Source: Beijerinckiaceae bacterium
GTDB lineage: Bacteria; Pseudomonadota; Alphaproteobacteria; Rhizobiales; Beijerinckiaceae
Length of the DNA: 61,381 bases
Assembly (NCBI GenBank): GCA_025458025.1
Contig: JALOTF010000023.1
Location: forward strand, 1 to 61,381
Direction: 5' to 3'
Shown here: piece by piece, positions 17,403 to 27,542 of the stretch
Layout of the letters: the number at the start of each line of letters is the position of its first letter
Numbering within the stretch: position 1 is the first letter of the stretch
The notes under the pieces: generated by a model
Databases searched by the model: none
The model's input: the letters and a program-made list of their open reading frames with translations, nothing else
What the model was told of the DNA's origin: nothing
Made by a program: the position numbers and the translations under genes

Positions 17403-20400
17403 TTAGTTCAAAGCGATGCTTTTTTGGCGTTGGCGTAGTGTATCGAGTGTCTGGGCGATTTCGCCGAACAGGGCATCGACCTGCGTGGGCAGGATACCGT
17501 CATCCGATTTCTCCACCGAGGATGCGGCGGTTGCACCGCTCTGCGAGCCATATTGCCCGAGCACGCCCGCGAGCTTATGTGCCGCGCGGCGCACTGTGTC
17601 GAAATCGCCGCCTTTCAGCGCCTGCGACACGCGCTGGTGCTCGGCCTCGATATTCGCCACGGCGGTGCCCAGAAGATGCGCGAAGATCTCCGTGCCGCAG
17701 ACCTGCTCGAGTTCGGCAAGCATATCCGGCTCCTGCGATGCGTCCTCGAACGGCAGCGCCTCGCGTGTGAAGGCGCCATCGATCACCCGGTGGAGCAGCC
17801 GGGCGAGTTCCTCCTGCCGGATGGGCTTCGCGAGATGCTCGTCGAAGCCGGCTTCCAGTGCTTCCTGCCTGTCCGTGTGGAAGGCCTGCGCGGATAGTGC
17901 GACAATTGGAATGAGCCCCCGCCGCCCCGAGAAGCGACGAACCTCCGCCACCGCCTCGAGCCCGGATTTCCGCGGCATCTGGATATCGAGAATGCCGAGG
18001 TCAAAATCCTCGCTGCGCAGCAGGTCCAAGGCCATCTGCCCGTCATGGGCAAGGGTGACGCGGTGGCCATGCCTCTCCAGCATGGTGCAGATGACGAGCT
18101 GGCTCGCCGGAGTATCTTCCGCCACGAGAATGTTGAGCATGCGCATGGGGCGCTGCAGCAACTTCTCCGCGGGTTGAGCGGTTGACAGGTCTGGTTGCGG
18201 CGCGCGCTCGGCGGGCAGAACCACCTCGAAAGTCGTGCCGGGGCCGGCCGTTTCGAGGAGGCGTATACTGCCGCCCATCATGTGGACGAAGCGCGCGGTG
18301 ATCGCGAGGCCGAGGCCTGTTCCGGCAATCTGGTCGCGATCGCCGGAGCGTCCGCGCTCGAAGGGCTGGAAGATGCTTTTGCGCATGCCCGGCGGAATGC
18401 CGATGCCGGTATCCGAAACGAGGAAGCGCAATTCCTCGCCGCCGGAGGGGGCAGCTACCACGCTCACCTCCAGCGAGACCTCGCCCGCCTTGGTGAATTT
18501 CACGGCATTGCCCAGGAGATTGATGAGCACCTGATTGAGATGCGGACCATCGAGCAGCAGGTGACCCGGTACTGAATCCGCGATAGCCGCATGCAGTTTG
18601 AGCCCCTTCTTCTCGGCAAGCACCGACATCATGCGGGCAGCACCCTCCACCAGCGCGCGCAGGTCGGTCGCGCTTTTGCGCACATCGACCTTGTCCGCTT
18701 CGAGCCGCGAGAAATCGAGGATGTTGTTGATGAGGCTCAAAAGGTGGGTGCCGGAATCCTCTATGCCCTCCACAAAGCGCGCCTGTTCCGGTGTAAGGGC
18801 CGTGCCCGCCAGCAGGCTGGAAAGGCCCAGCACGGCATTCATCGGTGTGCGGATTTCATGGCTGATCATCGCGAGGAAGTCGGATTTCGCCCGGTTAGCA
18901 GCATCGGCGATTTCCATCAGCGATTTCATCCGCTGAGCCTGCTTTTCGATGTCGTTGCGCGCATCTATCAGCGCGAATTCGCGGTTCTTGAGTTCGGTGA
19001 TGTCGTTGAATACGGTCACCACGCCACCCGACCGCGTGAGGCGGTTGGAAACCTGCAGCCAGCGGCCATCCTCCAGCGCTTCGATGAAGCTCGCGGAAAC
19101 CCCGCTGCGGCGGCGATATTTGCGGGCGGAGACCTCCTCCTCGATCGCGAGGCAGGGCGTGATATGGCCGGTTGCAAAGGCCGCATGCAGGAAATCGTCG
19201 AAGAAGAGACCGGGTTCGATCCTGTCCGCAACCTTGCTGAAAAACGCCTTGTAGCGGGCGTTGCACATCACCAGCCGGTCATGTGCGTCATAAAGCACAA
19301 AGCCTTCGCCGATGCTTTCGATGGCGTCGTTCAACACCTCGTTGGCGCGCTGGTTATCCTCTGCCAGCGTGGCCATGTGCTCGGCCTGTGCTCGCAGGTG
19401 TTCACGCGCCGCTTCGAGATCGGCGAGGTGCCGCTTGAGTTCGGTGATGTCGGTGCGGATGCCCACGCGCCCGCCATTGCTGATGCGACGATCCGAGATC
19501 ATCAGCCAGCGGCCATCGCCCAAAGCCTGCTCGAAGGGCTCGCCCATATCGTGGCGGCGGGCTAGGCGCTGCTGTACCCAACCCTCGGGATCATCTTTCG
19601 CATCGCTGTACTGGCCTAGCGCGACGCCGTAGCGGATCAACTCCTCGAAGGGCGTGCCGGGCACCAGTTTCTCTGCCGAAAGTGCGTAGATTTCCCGGTA
19701 TTTTCGATTGCATCGGACCAGACGATCCTCGGCATCATAGAGCACAAAGCCCTCGTTGATGTTTTCGATCGCCTCGTCGAGCTGGTGCCACGCAGCATCG
19801 GCCTCCTTGCGTGCAGCCAGCGATTCCGCCAGATGCCGCCGCGCCCGTTGCTCGGAGCGCCAGAGCGAGACCACAACGCTTCCGATCAGAAGCAGCAGCG
19901 CGCCGATCAGCACCGAAAGCTCGCGCTTGATCTCGTGCTGGGTCTCGGCCACGGCCTGTCGTTCCTTGCGGTCGCTGGTCAACGCCGCAACGGTAATCAT
20001 GCGCAGGGGCTCCAGATGCTTCTGCATCCGCGAGCGCAATTGCATCAGCTGATCATGGTCGAGGTTCCCCTGCACCTCTGCTTCGATCGCCTTGAGATCA
20101 GCGAAGAGCGCCGCCATGGCCTTCTGCAGCTCCGGCTGCTCCGCAATGGAGCGCGCGAGCACACCCTGCTGATAGAGAGCTACCCGGCTCCAGAGGATGT
20201 CGAAGCGCTTTTCGAGCTGATATTGTGCATCGGGCCGTGCGCCCTCGGCCGCATCGGACAGGGCGGTGAGGAAATAGTTCAGTTCGATCTCGTTCTGCGC
20301 AGCAGCCCAGAGAACGTTCTCGGAGATCGTGTAATCCAGTCGCCGCTCGATATCGAGGTAGCGATTGATCGCCAGCGTGGTCATCACCACGAACAGCAGG

Positions 20401-20459
20401 AGGAGCGCGCCGATAAGGGCGCGCACCCGCGCTGAATTCGTCTGTGGGCTGGCGCTCAT
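17403..20459 (-). CDS. Hybrid sensor histidine kinase with two PAS domains, receiver and HPt
   Basis: A 1018-residue membrane kinase. One membrane helix lies near residues 14-33. A ~150-residue helical periplasmic sensor region follows, and a second helix lies near 178-198. Two PAS-7-like domains come next, both with a GFVLYDA core. Then come a HisKA domain (MISHEIRTPMNAVLGLSSLL), an HATPase (NLLGNAVKFT, DTGIGIPPGM, GTGLGLAI), a receiver (VAEDTPAS, Asp in LGILDIQMP) and a C-terminal HPt domain (His in AAHKLAGVLGQYG). This is the LuxQ/ArcB layout: phosphate moves His-Asp-His and then to a separate regulator, here most likely the NtrC-type protein downstream. ATG at 20459 was chosen for its GAGGGA ribosome site. 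The upstream alternative would overlap the preceding gene. The periplasmic ligand is unknown. Confidence 0.9.
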   Translation of the reverse strand: MSASPQTNSARVRALIGALLLLFVVMTTLAINRYLDIERRLDYTISENVLWAAAQNEIELNYFLTALSDAAEGARPDAQYQLEKRFDILWSRVALYQQGVLARSIAEQPELQKAMAALFADLKAIEAEVQGNLDHDQLMQLRSRMQKHLEPLRMITVAALTSDRKERQAVAETQHEIKRELSVLIGALLLLIGSVVVSLWRSEQRARRHLAESLAARKEADAAWHQLDEAIENINEGFVLYDAEDRLVRCNRKYREIYALSAEKLVPGTPFEELIRYGVALGQYSDAKDDPEGWVQQRLARRHDMGEPFEQALGDGRWLMISDRRISNGGRVGIRTDITELKRHLADLEAAREHLRAQAEHMATLAEDNQRANEVLNDAIESIGEGFVLYDAHDRLVMCNARYKAFFSKVADRIEPGLFFDDFLHAAFATGHITPCLAIEEEVSARKYRRRSGVSASFIEALEDGRWLQVSNRLTRSGGVVTVFNDITELKNREFALIDARNDIEKQAQRMKSLMEIADAANRAKSDFLAMISHEIRTPMNAVLGLSSLLAGTALTPEQARFVEGIEDSGTHLLSLINNILDFSRLEADKVDVRKSATDLRALVEGAARMMSVLAEKKGLKLHAAIADSVPGHLLLDGPHLNQVLINLLGNAVKFTKAGEVSLEVSVVAAPSGGEELRFLVSDTGIGIPPGMRKSIFQPFERGRSGDRDQIAGTGLGLAITARFVHMMGGSIRLLETAGPGTTFEVVLPAERAPQPDLSTAQPAEKLLQRPMRMLNILVAEDTPASQLVICTMLERHGHRVTLAHDGQMALDLLRSEDFDLGILDIQMPRKSGLEAVAEVRRFSGRRGLIPIVALSAQAFHTDRQEALEAGFDEHLAKPIRQEELARLLHRVIDGAFTREALPFEDASQEPDMLAELEQVCGTEIFAHLLGTAVANIEAEHQRVSQALKGGDFDTVRRAAHKLAGVLGQYGSQSGATAASSVEKSDDGILPTQVDALFGEIAQTLDTLRQRQKSIALN

Positions 20460-20479
20460 CCGTCCCTCGGTCTTGGCGC

Positions 20480-20998
20480 TTACTGGATGTCCAGCGAGCG
20501 AAGCTGCCAGATCCACTTGAAGTTATGCTTCTCGTCTTTCAGTTCCGGAAACGTGTCCCGCGGATAGACGATCCAGATCGGGCCACGGTCGCGCCGGCGC
20601 AGCTCGGTGCCGTCGGCTTTCATCGCGAGCACTACCGGATATTTCCGCAGTTCCGCCGTTTCGAGTTCGATCGCATAATTGTTGATGGCGACCGCCTTGA
20701 TACGAGCGCCGTTCGCTCCCACGGCCGCCAACAGGCGCGCAGCCGGCACGCCCTCGAACACGGTTTCCTTGTCCGCCCAGGAATGGGAGGTCTTCAGCTC
20801 GACGAGGCCGAGATTGGCCAGCATCTCGCGGTCGAAATCCGCGCGCCCCTCGGCGTTGGTGCGGGTGATCTTCCCCGTGACCGAGAGGATCACTTCGCCT
20901 TTCGGCTTGGGCAGATCCTGCGCGGTGGCGGCAGGCGCTGCGATGGCGAACAGGAACAGGGCGAGAAAGGCACGGCGAAGTGTCATCTGTCGTTTCAT
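20480..20998 (-). CDS. Secreted molybdopterin-binding-fold protein
   Basis: A 172-residue protein with a Sec signal peptide (MKRQMTLRRAFLALFLF..., cleavage predicted after ATA near residue 26). The mature part resembles the oxidoreductase molybdopterin-binding fold seen in short periplasmic proteins: VILSVTGKI, TSHSWADKETVFEGVPAARLL, VVLAMKADGTELRRRDRGPIWIVYPRD. The cysteine that ligates molybdenum in true sulfite-oxidase-type enzymes is not seen, so catalysis is unlikely. It is 20 nt upstream of the hybrid kinase on the same strand, so it may be an accessory or ligand-binding partner for its periplasmic sensor. AGGGGGA precedes the ATG at 20998. Confidence 0.68.
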   Translation of the reverse strand: MKRQMTLRRAFLALFLFAIAAPAATAQDLPKPKGEVILSVTGKITRTNAEGRADFDREMLANLGLVELKTSHSWADKETVFEGVPAARLLAAVGANGARIKAVAINNYAIELETAELRKYPVVLAMKADGTELRRRDRGPIWIVYPRDTFPELKDEKHNFKWIWQLRSLDIQ

Positions 20999-21453
20999 AC
21001 AATCCCCCTTTGCTTAAGGTGCGGCTTGCCCTGCAATCCGCGTACTGCCTTCGCGAGGGTGAATGCCATGCTGGTGATATGCGGCCGACCTAGCAGGCAA
21101 GCCTTTGAATATTCTTTATGTTTGAGTGAAATTTCGAGCTTTTCGCCCTTTTCGGCGCTCCTTGCAGATTGCAACAAAGGCTGTTTCGCGATTTGCGAAT
21201 TGCAAAGCCGAAAGGGGGGCAACGCTGTTTCCCCTGCGATTGCCGGAAGTTGCCGCGCACCGCCCTTGATCCGGGAATGCTAGGGCGACTACAACGAAGG
21301 CGCCCCGCGTTCCGGTCTCCGTTTGTCCTCGTCTCCGAGAGGGCAGGTGAGGGGACGCTCCGCATCAACCCTCATCCGCTTCTGCCGCGCCCCACGGGCC
21401 CGGTTTCCGGCGACCCTCAGTGCGTTCTCATCTACGGAAGAGCCAAGACCGGC
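20999..21453 (-). other. Intergenic region between sensor operon and EamA gene
   Basis: 455 bases between divergent genes. It is AT-richer than its surroundings, with short runs such as ATATTCTTTATG near 21108. It should contain the promoters for the minus-strand molybdopterin-fold/kinase/regulator operon and the plus-strand transporter. I looked for a minus-strand -24/-12 sigma-54 site and found none with correct spacing. No convincing small gene was found. Confidence 0.4.
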
Positions 21454-22311
21454 ATGCCCTCTCGCAATCCTCGTCTTGGCATCCTCCTGATGATGCTGAC
21501 CATGCTGGTTTTCGCCACACAGGATGCGTTGTCGCGATACCTCGCAGTGCAATCCAACGCGATCACGATCAACTGGATCCGCTTTGCCTTCTTTGCGGGC
21601 GTTGTCGTCACCTTTTTCGCGAGCCGGGCCGGGGGGCTTCGCGCAGTTCTGGCCACCAATGCGCCGGGTCTTCAATTGGCGCGCGGGCTGGCGCTCATCA
21701 CGCAGCTCAGCATTTTCGTTTATGCCTTCACCGTGCTCGGGCTGGCTGAGGCGCATGCGGTCTTTTCGGTTTATCCGCTGATCATCGTCACGATGTCGGC
21801 GCTCATCCTGCGGGAGAAGGTGCCACTTCTGCGCTGGGTGGCCGTGGGCCTCGGGTTTTGCGGCGTGCTTGTGCTGCTGCGGCCGGGCTTCGGTGTGCTG
21901 CATCCGGTGGCGCTGCTTGTACTGTGCGGGGCGACGATCTTCGCGCTCTATTCCGTGCTGACGCGCCTTGTCGCCCGCCATGACAAGCCTGAAACCAGCC
22001 TGGTCTATATCGCGTTGATCGGGTTTCTGGCGCTGAGCCTCGTGGTTCCGTTTTTCTGGAAGCCGGTGCCCTTCCGCGATTGGGGCTGGATGGCCTTGCT
22101 CTGCGTGCTTGGCTCCACAGCGCATGGCCTGCTGATCAAGATTTACGAACTGGTGGAAGCCAATGTCGTGCAACCGCTAGCCTATCTTCAGCTCGCTTTC
22201 GCCACCGCCTATGGCATTTTCCTGTTCGGCGAGCGCCCTGATCTCTGGACCTGGATCGGCATGGCCATCCTGATCCTGAGTGGCGCCTGGGCTGCGCGGA
22301 TCGGGCGCTGA
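21454..22311 (+). CDS. EamA-family DMT transporter
   Basis: A 285-residue protein with about ten hydrophobic helices arranged as two EamA repeats. The first is MLTMLVFATQDALSRYLAVQ through the helix ending LVLLRPG; the second starts near LVLCGATIFALYSVLTRL. These drug/metabolite transporters export or import small molecules across the inner membrane; the substrate cannot be predicted. ATG at 21454 places the first helix directly after a short basic N-terminus (MPSRNPRLG). The open frame extends upstream, but without transporter-like sequence. The gene appears monocistronic. Confidence 0.83.
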   Translation: MPSRNPRLGILLMMLTMLVFATQDALSRYLAVQSNAITINWIRFAFFAGVVVTFFASRAGGLRAVLATNAPGLQLARGLALITQLSIFVYAFTVLGLAEAHAVFSVYPLIIVTMSALILREKVPLLRWVAVGLGFCGVLVLLRPGFGVLHPVALLVLCGATIFALYSVLTRLVARHDKPETSLVYIALIGFLALSLVVPFFWKPVPFRDWGWMALLCVLGSTAHGLLIKIYELVEANVVQPLAYLQLAFATAYGIFLFGERPDLWTWIGMAILILSGAWAARIGR

Positions 22312-22588
22312 ACCTGCGCCAGCGATCTGATCGTCGTGGATCAACCGACCGCGCGCTCGGGATCACGCAATCGGCCTGCGATCCGCTGCTGATGGCTTAC
22401 TGAGTATTCTGAAGGAGGCAGCCGCAACGCCGACTGCCTTCGCCACTTTGTACCAAACATCAATGGCCCGGCAGGAGCTCCAGGGTCTCTATGGCTCTCT
22501 GGCTGGTCTCGTTGTGCCGCTGGTAATGCAGGCCTCAACCAATACCCCGCTCTTCTTGGCAGACACCTGCCATGCGCTGGCCCAATGC

Positions 22589-24175
22589 TCAGAAAGTGGC
22601 AATCTTCCGCTTGATCTCTGCGATCATCCGCTCGCGTGTCCGGTCATCGGCGGCATTGTCCAGCGCCTCATTCAGATCTGCGAGCAACGCGGCGCGCGCA
22701 TTGTGCCAATCGAGCCGCGAGACGGATTCCGTTTCGATGCGCGGAATCGTCGGTGCCTCCCCAGCGCTGACATGACGATGCTCGATTGAAAAGGCTTCGT
22801 CCATTTTCGGGATGACGACCCGACCCTTGGCGAACCCCTCGGATTCCAGACGCCGCCTGAGCCCCATCAGGTTCTCCGGTTCGCCATGCAACAGGAAGAT
22901 GCTTCCAGTGACAGGCTTGCGCGCCTTGGCCCATGCGACCAGACCCAGGGCATCCGCATGGCCGGAATAGACATCGATCGAGCGGATGGCCGCCTTCACG
23001 CGGATATCATCCCCCTGAATCCGCACCCATTGGCGTCCGTCCTGCAACAGCCTGCCCAATGTGCCGACAGCCTGAAAACCGACAATCAAAACGGTCGCTT
23101 CCCTGCGGGGCAGCAATCGCTTGAGATGATGCCTCACCCGCCCGGCATCGCACATGCCGCTTGCGGCGATAATGATGTGCCAGCCCCGGATGCGTTCGAT
23201 CGATCGGCTCTCATCCGCACTTTCGGTGAAGTGCAGCAGGTTTGATTCCCTGAGGCGACGAAAGCGCTCCGTGCCGTCCCTCGTCTGGCTCTCTTGCAGG
23301 AAAACCTTGCTCGCACGGATTGCGAGCGGTGAATCAAGGAAGATTGACCCGCGTGGCGCATCTCCGCTTTCCATCAGTTCGAGCAGATCGACGATCAGTT
23401 CCTGCGTCCTCTCCACCGCGAAGGCGGGAATGAGCAGCGGGCCGCCTGCATCATGGGCAGCATGGAGCGCCTCTGCGAGCACTTTTCGGCGCTGGTTCTG
23501 CGTGACGGGCTCACGCTCCACATTGCCATAGGTGCTCTCGATGATCAGGTGATCAATGCCTTGCGGTCCTTCGGGATCATCGGCGAATTCGCGCCCGCCC
23601 GGGCCGAGATCGCCAGAGAAGAGCATGGTCTCGGTCGCATCGCCTTCCACCACCTCCACCTCGATCGAGGCCGAGCCGAGGATATGCCCGGCATTCCACC
23701 ATCGGGCGCGAATGCCCGGCGCGACCTCGAGCCAGCTGTCGAGCGCCACGGCGCTGAACTGGCTGAGGCAGGCTTCTGCATCAGCCTTGGTGTAGATCGG
23801 CTCGACCGTCTCGCGGGCCCGCTGGGCATTGCGGCGGTTCAGCGTCTCGACCTCCATCTCCTGAATCGCCCCGGCATCCGGCAGCATCACGCCGCATAGG
23901 GCGATCGTGCCCGCCGTGGCATGGATCGGCCCGGTAAAGCCTTGCACAGCGAGCTTGGGGATCAGCCCGCTATGGTCGATATGGGCATGGGTGAGGAGCA
24001 CTGCGTCAATCGAGGTAGGAGAGAACGGAAAATCATTGTAATTCAGTTGCTTCAGGGTTTTTGGACCCTGAAAGAGGCCGCAATCGACCAGCACCTTGGC
24101 GCGGCCGGTCTCGATCAGCACGCAGAAGCCGGTAACCCCGCCTGCCGCTCCCAGGAAGTGCAGTTTCGTTTTCAT
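22589..24175 (-). CDS. MBL-fold beta-CASP RNA-processing nuclease homologue
   Basis: A 528-residue protein of the CPSF/YSH1-like beta-CASP group. The metallo-beta-lactamase motif HAHIDH lies at residues 63-68. Later metal ligands include the His in NAGHILGSASIEV, the Asp in FSGDLG and a C-terminal His in VYSGHADALG. The inserted beta-CASP domain includes PAFAVERTQELI and the IIAASGMCDAGRVRHHL motif. Members act as endo- or exoribonucleases. ATG overlaps the stop of the PRPP-synthetase-like gene (ATGA), making it the last gene of a three-gene operon with an AMP-phosphorylase relative. The C-terminal ~60 residues after the RMMBL region look specific to this group. Confidence 0.87.
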   Translation of the reverse strand: MKTKLHFLGAAGGVTGFCVLIETGRAKVLVDCGLFQGPKTLKQLNYNDFPFSPTSIDAVLLTHAHIDHSGLIPKLAVQGFTGPIHATAGTIALCGVMLPDAGAIQEMEVETLNRRNAQRARETVEPIYTKADAEACLSQFSAVALDSWLEVAPGIRARWWNAGHILGSASIEVEVVEGDATETMLFSGDLGPGGREFADDPEGPQGIDHLIIESTYGNVEREPVTQNQRRKVLAEALHAAHDAGGPLLIPAFAVERTQELIVDLLELMESGDAPRGSIFLDSPLAIRASKVFLQESQTRDGTERFRRLRESNLLHFTESADESRSIERIRGWHIIIAASGMCDAGRVRHHLKRLLPRREATVLIVGFQAVGTLGRLLQDGRQWVRIQGDDIRVKAAIRSIDVYSGHADALGLVAWAKARKPVTGSIFLLHGEPENLMGLRRRLESEGFAKGRVVIPKMDEAFSIEHRHVSAGEAPTIPRIETESVSRLDWHNARAALLADLNEALDNAADDRTRERMIAEIKRKIATF

Positions 24176-25080
24176 GGTGCGCCTCGTCGCGGAGGGTTGA
24201 CGACCGCCTCGGCCAGCGGCCCGGCGAGCGGAAAGGCATTGCTGGGATGGCCAATGGAATCGGTTGAGCGGATGCGGGCGATCCCCGCTTCCCGCATCCG
24301 CGCTGCCGCAGCATCGTCGAAGAGGGCATGCGTGATCACGGCTTCGATTGAACGTGCTCCGGCGGTTCGAAGCGCCTCGGCAAGGCGGGCCATCGTTCCG
24401 CCGGTCGAGCAGATGTCGTCAAGGATCAGCACCGGTCTGTCCGCAACATCGAGGCCCGTAGGCGGCACAAGATCAACCTGCCGGTCACCCGCGCGCTCCT
24501 TGGCAAAGGTCGCGAACGAGCAGCCAAGGCGCGTCGCAAGCCGATTCACCAGCGGCGTGGATTCGATATCCGGCCCGATGATGACAAGACCGGGCGGCGT
24601 GCCGTCGGCAGCAATCGCATCGGCGAGGAAATCCTGCGTCGGGAGCACCTGCCACACCGTGCCCGGATAGGCCGCACCCAGATCGGCGGTGCGGTGGAGA
24701 TGCGGATCGACGGTGATGATCCGCCCGAAGCGTTCCGCCAGCAACCGGCACAAGACCGCCTGGCTGACCGGTTCGCCCACATGGAACGCGATGTCCTGCC
24801 GGAGATAGGGCAAGTAAGGCGCGATCAGTTCCATGCACTGCACGTTTGGGTCGCGCGTCAGCGCATCATGGGCGAGGAGCAGAGCCAGCAGTTTCTCGTT
24901 GGGCTGGTTGAAGCTGCGATAGATCAGCACGGTGGCTGCGCTGGCCGGAACACGTGGGCAGATCTCGCCATCGGGAAAGCGATGCAGTGCGATTTCGGCG
25001 CAGGGAAGACCCAATTGGCTCGCCAGAGCCGAGGCCGGACGCTGGTCTTCCGAAAAGGCGAGGAGAATGGCGTCACGCAT
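24172..25080 (-). CDS. prs: Ribose-phosphate pyrophosphokinase family protein (PRPP synthetase-like)
   Basis: A 302-residue protein, shorter than housekeeping Prs (~315). It keeps PFPDGE-like HRFPDGEI, a YLPYLRQDIAFHVGEPVSQ segment (regular Prs: Y-x-R-Q-D-x-x), TVDPHLHR and the PRPP-binding loop ILDDICSTGGT. It should interconvert ribose-5-phosphate and PRPP with ATP. Its divergence and the neighbouring genes suggest a second, pathway-specific copy rather than the essential one. ATG at 25080 lies one base after the upstream phosphorylase stop, although the frame stays open further upstream. The stop overlaps the nuclease start. Confidence 0.82.
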   Translation of the reverse strand: MRDAILLAFSEDQRPASALASQLGLPCAEIALHRFPDGEICPRVPASAATVLIYRSFNQPNEKLLALLLAHDALTRDPNVQCMELIAPYLPYLRQDIAFHVGEPVSQAVLCRLLAERFGRIITVDPHLHRTADLGAAYPGTVWQVLPTQDFLADAIAADGTPPGLVIIGPDIESTPLVNRLATRLGCSFATFAKERAGDRQVDLVPPTGLDVADRPVLILDDICSTGGTMARLAEALRTAGARSIEAVITHALFDDAAAARMREAGIARIRSTDSIGHPSNAFPLAGPLAEAVVNPPRRGAP

Positions 25081-25081
25081 G

Positions 25082-26587
25082 TCAGCACGGACCGATCTGA
25101 AAGCCCGAATCCTGCCGCGCGGCTGCGCAGGCCGTGGCAAATTCTGCGGCGTCCTCGGCATGGATGCGGTAGAGCGCCTCGCCCTTTCGCACCCGTGCGC
25201 CAATCCGGTGGAAGAGATCGAGTCCCGCTCCGGGATCGGTCGGCGCGCCGGCGAGCCGAGCAATCCGCGCGATGCGAAAACAGTCGATGGCGGTGATCAC
25301 CCCATCGCGATCAGCCATGATTTCCTCGGTCAGTGAGCCGAGAACCGACCGCACAGGTGGTGGTCCCTGCGTGGCGACAATTGTTTCCATCGCCCGGAGC
25401 GCCGCACCGGAATCGAGCAGTTCACGCGCCCGGACCAGCCCTTGGCCGCCCCGGAGACCAGGGTCGAATTCGAGGATGCGCGCCGCGAGCATCAGCGATT
25501 TCTCGCGCAAATCGACCGGCGCATCCGGATCGCCCCGCAGCACCGCCATCACATCGCGCGCTTCGAGGAAGGGGCCCACGCCACGGCCGATGGGCTGGGA
25601 GCCATCCGTGATCACCACATCGATCACGAGGCCGCAACGGTCAGCCACGAACTCGAACAGCTTGCGCACGCGTTGGGCATAGGCAGAGGAGCGGATCTTC
25701 GCCGTTGGCCCGACGGGCAGATCCAAGACGAGATGGGTCGTACCGGCCGCGATTTTCTTCGACAGGATCGAAGCGACCATCTGCTCAGGTGTATCGAGCG
25801 CCAGCGGTCGCTCGACGGATATCAGGATGTCATCGACCGGAGACAGCTTGATGTGGCCGCCCCAGGCAATGCAGGCATGAGCGGTTTCGACGACCTGCCG
25901 GATCTTGGTTGCATCCAGATCAACAGAGGCCAGAACCTCCATCGTATCGGCGGTTCCCGCCGGCGAGGTGATGGCACGCGACGACGTTTTCGGCATGGTC
26001 AGGCCATGCGCCGCCACGATGGGCGTGACAATCATGGTGGTGCGGTTGCCGGGAATGCCACCGATACAATGTTTGTCGACCACCATCGGGGCAGCCCATT
26101 CGAGGCGCTCGCCAGCCCCGACCATCGCATTGGTGAGCGCAAGCACTTCGTCTGCGGTCATGAAACTTGCACAGGCGATGAGAAAGGCAGCGATTTCGAT
26201 ATCGGAGAGCCGATGGGCGGCAAGATCGCGAATGACCGCGGCAATCTCGTCGGGCGAAAGGGTCTCACCACGGATCTTTGCCTGAATGACCTCCACGCTC
26301 GGCGCGGGCGGCGCCAGCGAGATCCGTACCGGTGAGCCGGCCGCCAGCCCAAACCGGCGGAAGGCTGGCTCTGTGAGGCCCACCTCGTCATCTGCCAGCA
26401 AGGCTGGATCATCGACGATCAGGATGCTGGCTGTCAGTTCAGCTGAGCCGGACTCCAATTGCACCTTGCGGAAGCCCTTCAGGCGTTCCGGGCGCAGCGC
26501 CCGGCATCGCCGCGATAACAGGACTACGCTTTCCCGCAGGGTGTCGACCGCAATAGGGCGAATGCGCAAGGTCGCAGGCTCATCCAT
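25082..26587 (-). CDS. AMP/thymidine phosphorylase family protein (archaeal AMPpase type)
   Basis: A 501-residue nucleoside phosphorylase-II protein. It is longer than E. coli DeoA (~440) because of an extra N-terminal domain of about 80-90 residues, as in archaeal AMP phosphorylase. The phosphate-site motif reads [18 protein letters not shown], matching the archaeal GGxPGN(K/R)TT form rather than the DeoA GGVGD form. [18 protein letters not shown] and a glycine-rich C-terminal domain ([20 protein letters not shown]) complete the family pattern. Archaeal enzymes split NMPs with phosphate to ribose-1,5-bisphosphate plus base. First gene of a three-gene operon. No strong ribosome site precedes the ATG. 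Often annotated as deoA; the AMPpase reading is an inference from motifs. Confidence 0.85.
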   Translation of the reverse strand: MDEPATLRIRPIAVDTLRESVVLLSRRCRALRPERLKGFRKVQLESGSAELTASILIVDDPALLADDEVGLTEPAFRRFGLAAGSPVRISLAPPAPSVEVIQAKIRGETLSPDEIAAVIRDLAAHRLSDIEIAAFLIACASFMTADEVLALTNAMVGAGERLEWAAPMVVDKHCIGGIPGNRTTMIVTPIVAAHGLTMPKTSSRAITSPAGTADTMEVLASVDLDATKIRQVVETAHACIAWGGHIKLSPVDDILISVERPLALDTPEQMVASILSKKIAAGTTHLVLDLPVGPTAKIRSSAYAQRVRKLFEFVADRCGLVIDVVITDGSQPIGRGVGPFLEARDVMAVLRGDPDAPVDLREKSLMLAARILEFDPGLRGGQGLVRARELLDSGAALRAMETIVATQGPPPVRSVLGSLTEEIMADRDGVITAIDCFRIARIARLAGAPTDPGAGLDLFHRIGARVRKGEALYRIHAEDAAEFATACAAARQDSGFQIGPC

Positions 26588-26621
26588 GTTTCATATATAG
26601 AGGAAAACCGGCGACTTTGCG

Positions 26622-26635
26622 CGGAAATAGATCAA
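26622..26635 (-). promoter_or_regulatory. Possible FNR/FixK-like box upstream of the phosphorylase operon
   Basis: CGGAAATAGATCAA, 35 bases before the phosphorylase start, matches 11 of 14 positions of an alphaproteobacterial FNR/FixK-type sequence (TTGACATAGATCAA). One half-site (ATCAA) is perfect and the other is poor. Related gene sets are often oxygen-controlled, but one good half-site is weak evidence. Confidence 0.25.
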
Positions 26636-26786
26636 GGTGCTCTGCCAACGCGCGTGGAACACTTCATCAAGACGGTCCCGCCCCGAGCCGGCGCTTTCGG
26701 GTGGATGCCCGGTAGCAGGGTGTTATGCTGGATCGCGAACGTGCCGTTTCAGCGAGACGCCCCAGAATGAGCGCAGGTGCCGCCAG

Positions 26787-27535
<749 letters not shown>

Positions 27536-27542
<7 letters not shown>

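Noticed and set aside
21300-21440. Sequence like the interspersed repeats of Hyphomicrobiales (CCTCATCCGC-type)
   Set aside because: Some similarity in GGCAGGTGAGGG and CCCTCATCCGC halves, but too degenerate to define ends.
22312-22588. Possible transposase fragment between EamA and nuclease genes
   Set aside because: Short frames exist on both strands, but none has a recognisable motif.
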